A DNA stretch of 17,903 nucleotides from Clostridium sp. (GTDB taxonomy: Bacteria > Bacillota > Clostridia > Clostridiales > Clostridiaceae), in NCBI GenBank assembly GCA_003539755.1, contig DPOH01000324.1, positions 1 through 17,903 on the forward strand. Direction: 5' to 3'. The notes under the pieces were generated by a model. The model saw only the letters and a list, made by a program, of their open reading frames with translations, searched no databases and was not told the DNA's origin. How positions within the stretch are numbered: the stretch's first letter is position 1; each line of letters begins with the position of its first letter. This document shows positions 15,339 to 17,903 of this stretch, piece by piece. A program made the translations under genes and the position numbers.

Positions 15339-16367
15339 TTAATAATCAATAATTACTTCTGGTATAAACAACTTATTAAATAATAATAAGCAATAATCAT
15401 CGCTCATTCCAGCAATATAATCTGTCACACCTCGTTTTAATCCTTCCTTTTCCACTATATTACTATAAAGTTCTGGCATTTCATACGGATGTTTCTCAAA
15501 ATATTTAATAAGTTCATAAAGTATGAACTTTCCCTTATTTCTTTCAATTTTTAATGTATCCCCTAAATATATATTTTTGAACATAAACTTTCTAAGTTCA
15601 ATCATAGCTTCATTTATTTCATTACTTAACCCAATTTCTCTCCTACCCTGAGCTAAATTATGAGTTGATGTTTTAATAAAATCACTTATTAATGTATTTA
15701 GTCTTTGACTAGAGGAATTTCCAAGAACCTTTATAATATCCTTAGGTATTTGCTTTAAATCAAGTAGCCCTGCTCTTATTGAATCATCAATATCATGATT
15801 AAGATATGCCATCTTATCACTATATTTAACTACAATACCTTCAAGAGTAGTTATATCATTTATAGTTCCAAGACCACTATGATGAAGTATTCCATTTATA
15901 ACTTCTTTAGTAAGATTTAATCCTTCTCCTCCATTTTCAAGCTTTGAAACTACTCTAACACTCTGTTCATTATGTCTGAATCCTTCTTCCAAGTATTCAT
16001 TTAATACCTCTTCACCTGTATGTGCAAAAGCCACATGCCCTAAATCGTGCCCAAGTGCTATAGCTTCAATTAGATTCTCATTCAATCCAATTCCAACTCC
16101 AATATTCCTAGCAACTTGTGATACTTCAAGTGTATGTGTAAGTCTTGTTCTATAATGATCACCAGAGGTTTTTATATATACCTGTGTTTTATGTTTTAAT
16201 CTTCTAAATGACTTACTTTGAATAATTCTGTCTCTGTCTACCATGTAACAAGTACGCATTTCATCATCTAATTCTTTTTTTTCACGCCCTAAAGATTTTG
16301 CAGAAAAAGAAGCTTCTTTAATTAATGTCAAGCTTTCAAAGTTCTCAATTTTTTCTTTCACATTCAT
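15339..16367 (-). CDS. dgt: Deoxyguanosinetriphosphate triphosphohydrolase-like HD protein
   Basis: dNTP triphosphohydrolase of the HD superfamily (342 aa), splitting dGTP or other dNTPs into deoxynucleoside and triphosphate, thereby trimming dNTP pools. Visible: FRRLKHKTQV (54-63) and RTRLTHTLEV (73-82), typical of the family, and the HD metal ligands H78, H107, D108 and D184 (the last in KYSDKMAYLNHD). Length fits the short dGTPase-like type 2 proteins. A GTG three codons upstream at 16376 overlaps the ribosome binding site GAGGTGA, so the ATG at 16367 is chosen. It lies 235 bases upstream of dnaG in the same direction, a conserved neighbour in Firmicutes, and diverges from the spore coat gene. 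True substrate range is not readable. Confidence 0.92.
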   Translation of the reverse strand: MNVKEKIENFESLTLIKEASFSAKSLGREKKELDDEMRTCYMVDRDRIIQSKSFRRLKHKTQVYIKTSGDHYRTRLTHTLEVSQVARNIGVGIGLNENLIEAIALGHDLGHVAFAHTGEEVLNEYLEEGFRHNEQSVRVVSKLENGGEGLNLTKEVINGILHHSGLGTINDITTLEGIVVKYSDKMAYLNHDIDDSIRAGLLDLKQIPKDIIKVLGNSSSQRLNTLISDFIKTSTHNLAQGRREIGLSNEINEAMIELRKFMFKNIYLGDTLKIERNKGKFILYELIKYFEKHPYEMPELYSNIVEKEGLKRGVTDYIAGMSDDYCLLLFNKLFIPEVIIDY

Positions 16368-16437
16368 ATATATCACCTCTTTTTTATGTATTCTATATTT
16401 ATCACTATATTCCTCTAATTATGACCTATTTTTATTA

Positions 16438-16454
16438 TTTGCAATAATTACAAA
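16438..16454. promoter_or_regulatory. Near-palindrome in the dgt/CotS divergent spacer
   Basis: TTTGCAAT-A-ATTACAAA, an inverted repeat with one mismatch, about 70 bases upstream of dgt. The shape would suit a dimeric repressor, but no known operator consensus is matched. Confidence 0.2.
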
Positions 16455-16589
16455 AATAATATACAAAAACTCAGTTTTTTAATATTTTTCTTTAATTCTA
16501 TACGTATATTAATCTCTTATTATTAATATTATTATTAATGAAAACTTCTAATATTGTTTAACACTAGCAATTTGAAAAGGAGTGTAATT

Positions 16590-17666
16590 ATGAGCACAAA
16601 TTTTATTCCATCAAACAAAATAAGCCTTTCTCCTAAAATTATAAAGCAATATGTACTTCCTAAATATAATTTATATAACGCTGAAATTTCTATAATAAAA
16701 TTTAAAGATACTGACAAACAAAGAGCAGTATATAGAGTAGATTATAATAATTTAAGCTATTGCTTGAAAAAAGTATACTACAGCAAAGAAGACCTTCTTT
16801 ATGTTTATTCTGCATGTGAATGGCTTTACAGAAATAATATACGTGTTCCCAAACTACTTCCTACAACTGATCAAAATCGTTTTGTAAACTATAATAATAT
16901 GCTTTTTATATTATCTCCATGGGTAAATGGAATCCGTTGTAGTTTTGATAATATGGACCATGTTATTATTGCTATACAGAAACTTTCTGAAATACATTCA
17001 AAGACACGATCTTTCAGACCCATTTTGGGCAGCTCTTCAAGAGAAGGATTTGATGATTACTACATATCTACCCTTAGACATTTTGAGGATTTATTAAAAA
17101 CATCTAATTCAGCCTTTAAATATAGAGATAAATTTTCAAGACAGTTTATTTCAAGCTTTGATACAAGTATAAAGCTTGCTGAGCTCTCTTTAGATTTTGC
17201 TTCCAAAGTTCATCCTGACCAATTAAGCCGTTCTTTATGTCATGGGGATTATGTAAACAAAAATTTGCTTTTTCCTGAAGATTTAAATCCATGGATAATT
17301 GATTTTGATAAATGTAAAACAGATTATTCAATGAAAGACTTAGGCTATTTTATGCGAAGAATACTAAAACGAGAAAATACAAAATGGGATATTCCACTTG
17401 CAATGTCGATTTTAAAAACATATAACAGTATATCTCCAATGACACAATCAGATTTTTACTATATATTATCATATATTTCATTTCCTCAAAAATATTGGAA
17501 GATATCAAGAGATTACTACAAAAACATACACAAATGCAATAAATCTTCATTTTTAACTCTACTGAATTCTTCTATTAAAAGGACTAATAACCAATATGAA
17601 TTTTCCATTAATCTTCTCAAAGAAATAAATCTTGTATTTAATTCAAATTTGACTTTAAAGATATAA
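16590..17666 (+). CDS. CotS-family spore coat protein (kinase-like fold)
   Basis: 358-aa protein of the CotS/YutH/YsxE family, which has the aminoglycoside-phosphotransferase/choline-kinase fold and is associated with the spore coat. Kinase-like landmarks: a beta-strand lysine (K60 or K61 in YCLKKVYY), the catalytic loop CHGDYVNKN with D220 and N225, and the metal-binding IDFDKC (D238, D240). Because these are intact, activity as a small-molecule kinase is possible, though none is established for CotS. The frame could begin at 16554 with TTG, but AAAGGAG directly precedes the ATG at 16590. Lone plus-strand gene diverging from dgt; I could not find a clear sporulation-sigma promoter upstream. 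Confidence 0.87.
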   Translation: MSTNFIPSNKISLSPKIIKQYVLPKYNLYNAEISIIKFKDTDKQRAVYRVDYNNLSYCLKKVYYSKEDLLYVYSACEWLYRNNIRVPKLLPTTDQNRFVNYNNMLFILSPWVNGIRCSFDNMDHVIIAIQKLSEIHSKTRSFRPILGSSSREGFDDYYISTLRHFEDLLKTSNSAFKYRDKFSRQFISSFDTSIKLAELSLDFASKVHPDQLSRSLCHGDYVNKNLLFPEDLNPWIIDFDKCKTDYSMKDLGYFMRRILKRENTKWDIPLAMSILKTYNSISPMTQSDFYYILSYISFPQKYWKISRDYYKNIHKCNKSSFLTLLNSSIKRTNNQYEFSINLLKEINLVFNSNLTLKI

Positions 17667-17697
17667 CTCACTTTTTAATTATATAAATAGATATATC

Positions 17698-17740
17698 ATA
17701 AAAAGCCTATGAGATTTTTTTATTAACTCTCATAGGCTTT
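17698..17740 (-). terminator. Terminator of ppdK, shared with the spore coat gene
   Basis: Perfect 13-bp inverted repeat AAAGCCTATGAGA (17702-17714) and TCTCATAGGCTTT (17728-17740). The minus strand continues into TTTTT, fitting ppdK; the plus strand has only TTT then C, so it would work less well for the spore coat gene that converges on it. Confidence 0.8.
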
Positions 17741-17771
17741 CACAATCTAAATTATTATATTCTAAAAATTA

Positions 17772-17903
17772 TTATCTTGGATTTTTAACTTGTGCTTGAG
17801 CTGCTGCAAGTCTTGCAAGTGGAACTCTAAATGGTGAACAAGATACATAATCTAATCCAACATTGTGACAGAATTCAATTGATGATGGATCTCCACCATG
17901 CTC
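17772..17903 (-). CDS. ppdK: Pyruvate phosphate dikinase, C-terminal fragment
   Basis: The last 43 codons of a gene running off the right edge. The translation contains EHGGDPSSIEFC, then VGLDYVSCSPFRVPLARLA, the C-terminal signature of the PEP/pyruvate domain of pyruvate phosphate dikinase, including the catalytic cysteine in VSCSPF. The enzyme interconverts pyruvate + ATP + phosphate and PEP + AMP + pyrophosphate. In other PEP-utilising enzymes, such as PEP synthase or enzyme I of the PTS, the ending is different, so I favour PPDK. Stop is TAA at 17774-17772, followed by a good terminator. Confidence 0.9.
   Translation of the reverse strand, partial: EHGGDPSSIEFCHNVGLDYVSCSPFRVPLARLAAAQAQVKNPR

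Noticed and set aside
16535..17550. Minus-strand ORFs of 60-66 codons opposite the spore coat gene
   Set aside because: Antisense shadows without ribosome binding sites; the plus-strand frame has clear kinase-fold motifs.
1..17903. Search for CRISPR arrays, insertion sequences, tRNAs, phage or defence genes
   Set aside because: No spaced direct repeats, transposase motifs, cloverleaf sequences or phage-type proteins were seen; every large ORF fits a core housekeeping or carbohydrate gene.

Overview
The window looks like core chromosome of a low-GC, spore-forming Clostridium (sensu stricto, cluster I, broadly like C. beijerinckii or C. butyricum). I infer this from the very AT-rich sequence, strong GGAGG-type ribosome binding sites, a CotS-family spore coat gene, pyruvate phosphate dikinase, and the conserved Firmicute block dGTPase - dnaG - rpoD - trmK - nif3-like. 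I cannot fix the species by eye.

Nearly everything lies on the minus strand; only a HAD phosphatase (947-1732) and the spore coat gene (16590-17666) are on the plus strand. In minus-strand order: the 3' end of ppdK (right edge), dgt, then dnaG and rpoD (primase and housekeeping sigma factor), trmK and a Nif3-like gene with coupled translation, a 102-residue membrane protein of unknown function, and the RNase P RNA gene rnpB with a readable promoter and terminator. A carbohydrate section follows: an orphan MalK/MsmX-type ABC ATPase with a PucR-type regulator, then malQ and glgP, which together break maltodextrin or glycogen down to glucose and glucose-1-phosphate. A D-2-hydroxyacid dehydrogenase, the HAD phosphatase and a YcdX-type PHP phosphatase fill the left end.

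Several starts differ from the longest open frame. Shine-Dalgarno position supports internal ATG starts for the PHP, MsmX, small membrane protein, rpoD, dgt and CotS genes. malQ, glgP and dnaG appear to start with TTG and the Nif3-like gene with GTG.

I found no mobile element, CRISPR array, phage gene, toxin-antitoxin pair or defence system, and no clear candidate for a new multi-gene system. The items most worth a second look are small: the unknown two-helix membrane protein between the Nif3-like gene and rnpB, a possible 15-codon leader ORF in front of dnaG, an 18-bp-arm AT-only palindrome upstream of malQ, and a heptamer repeat (CAGTTAA) shared by two intergenic regions, one of which also carries paired hairpins with related loops.
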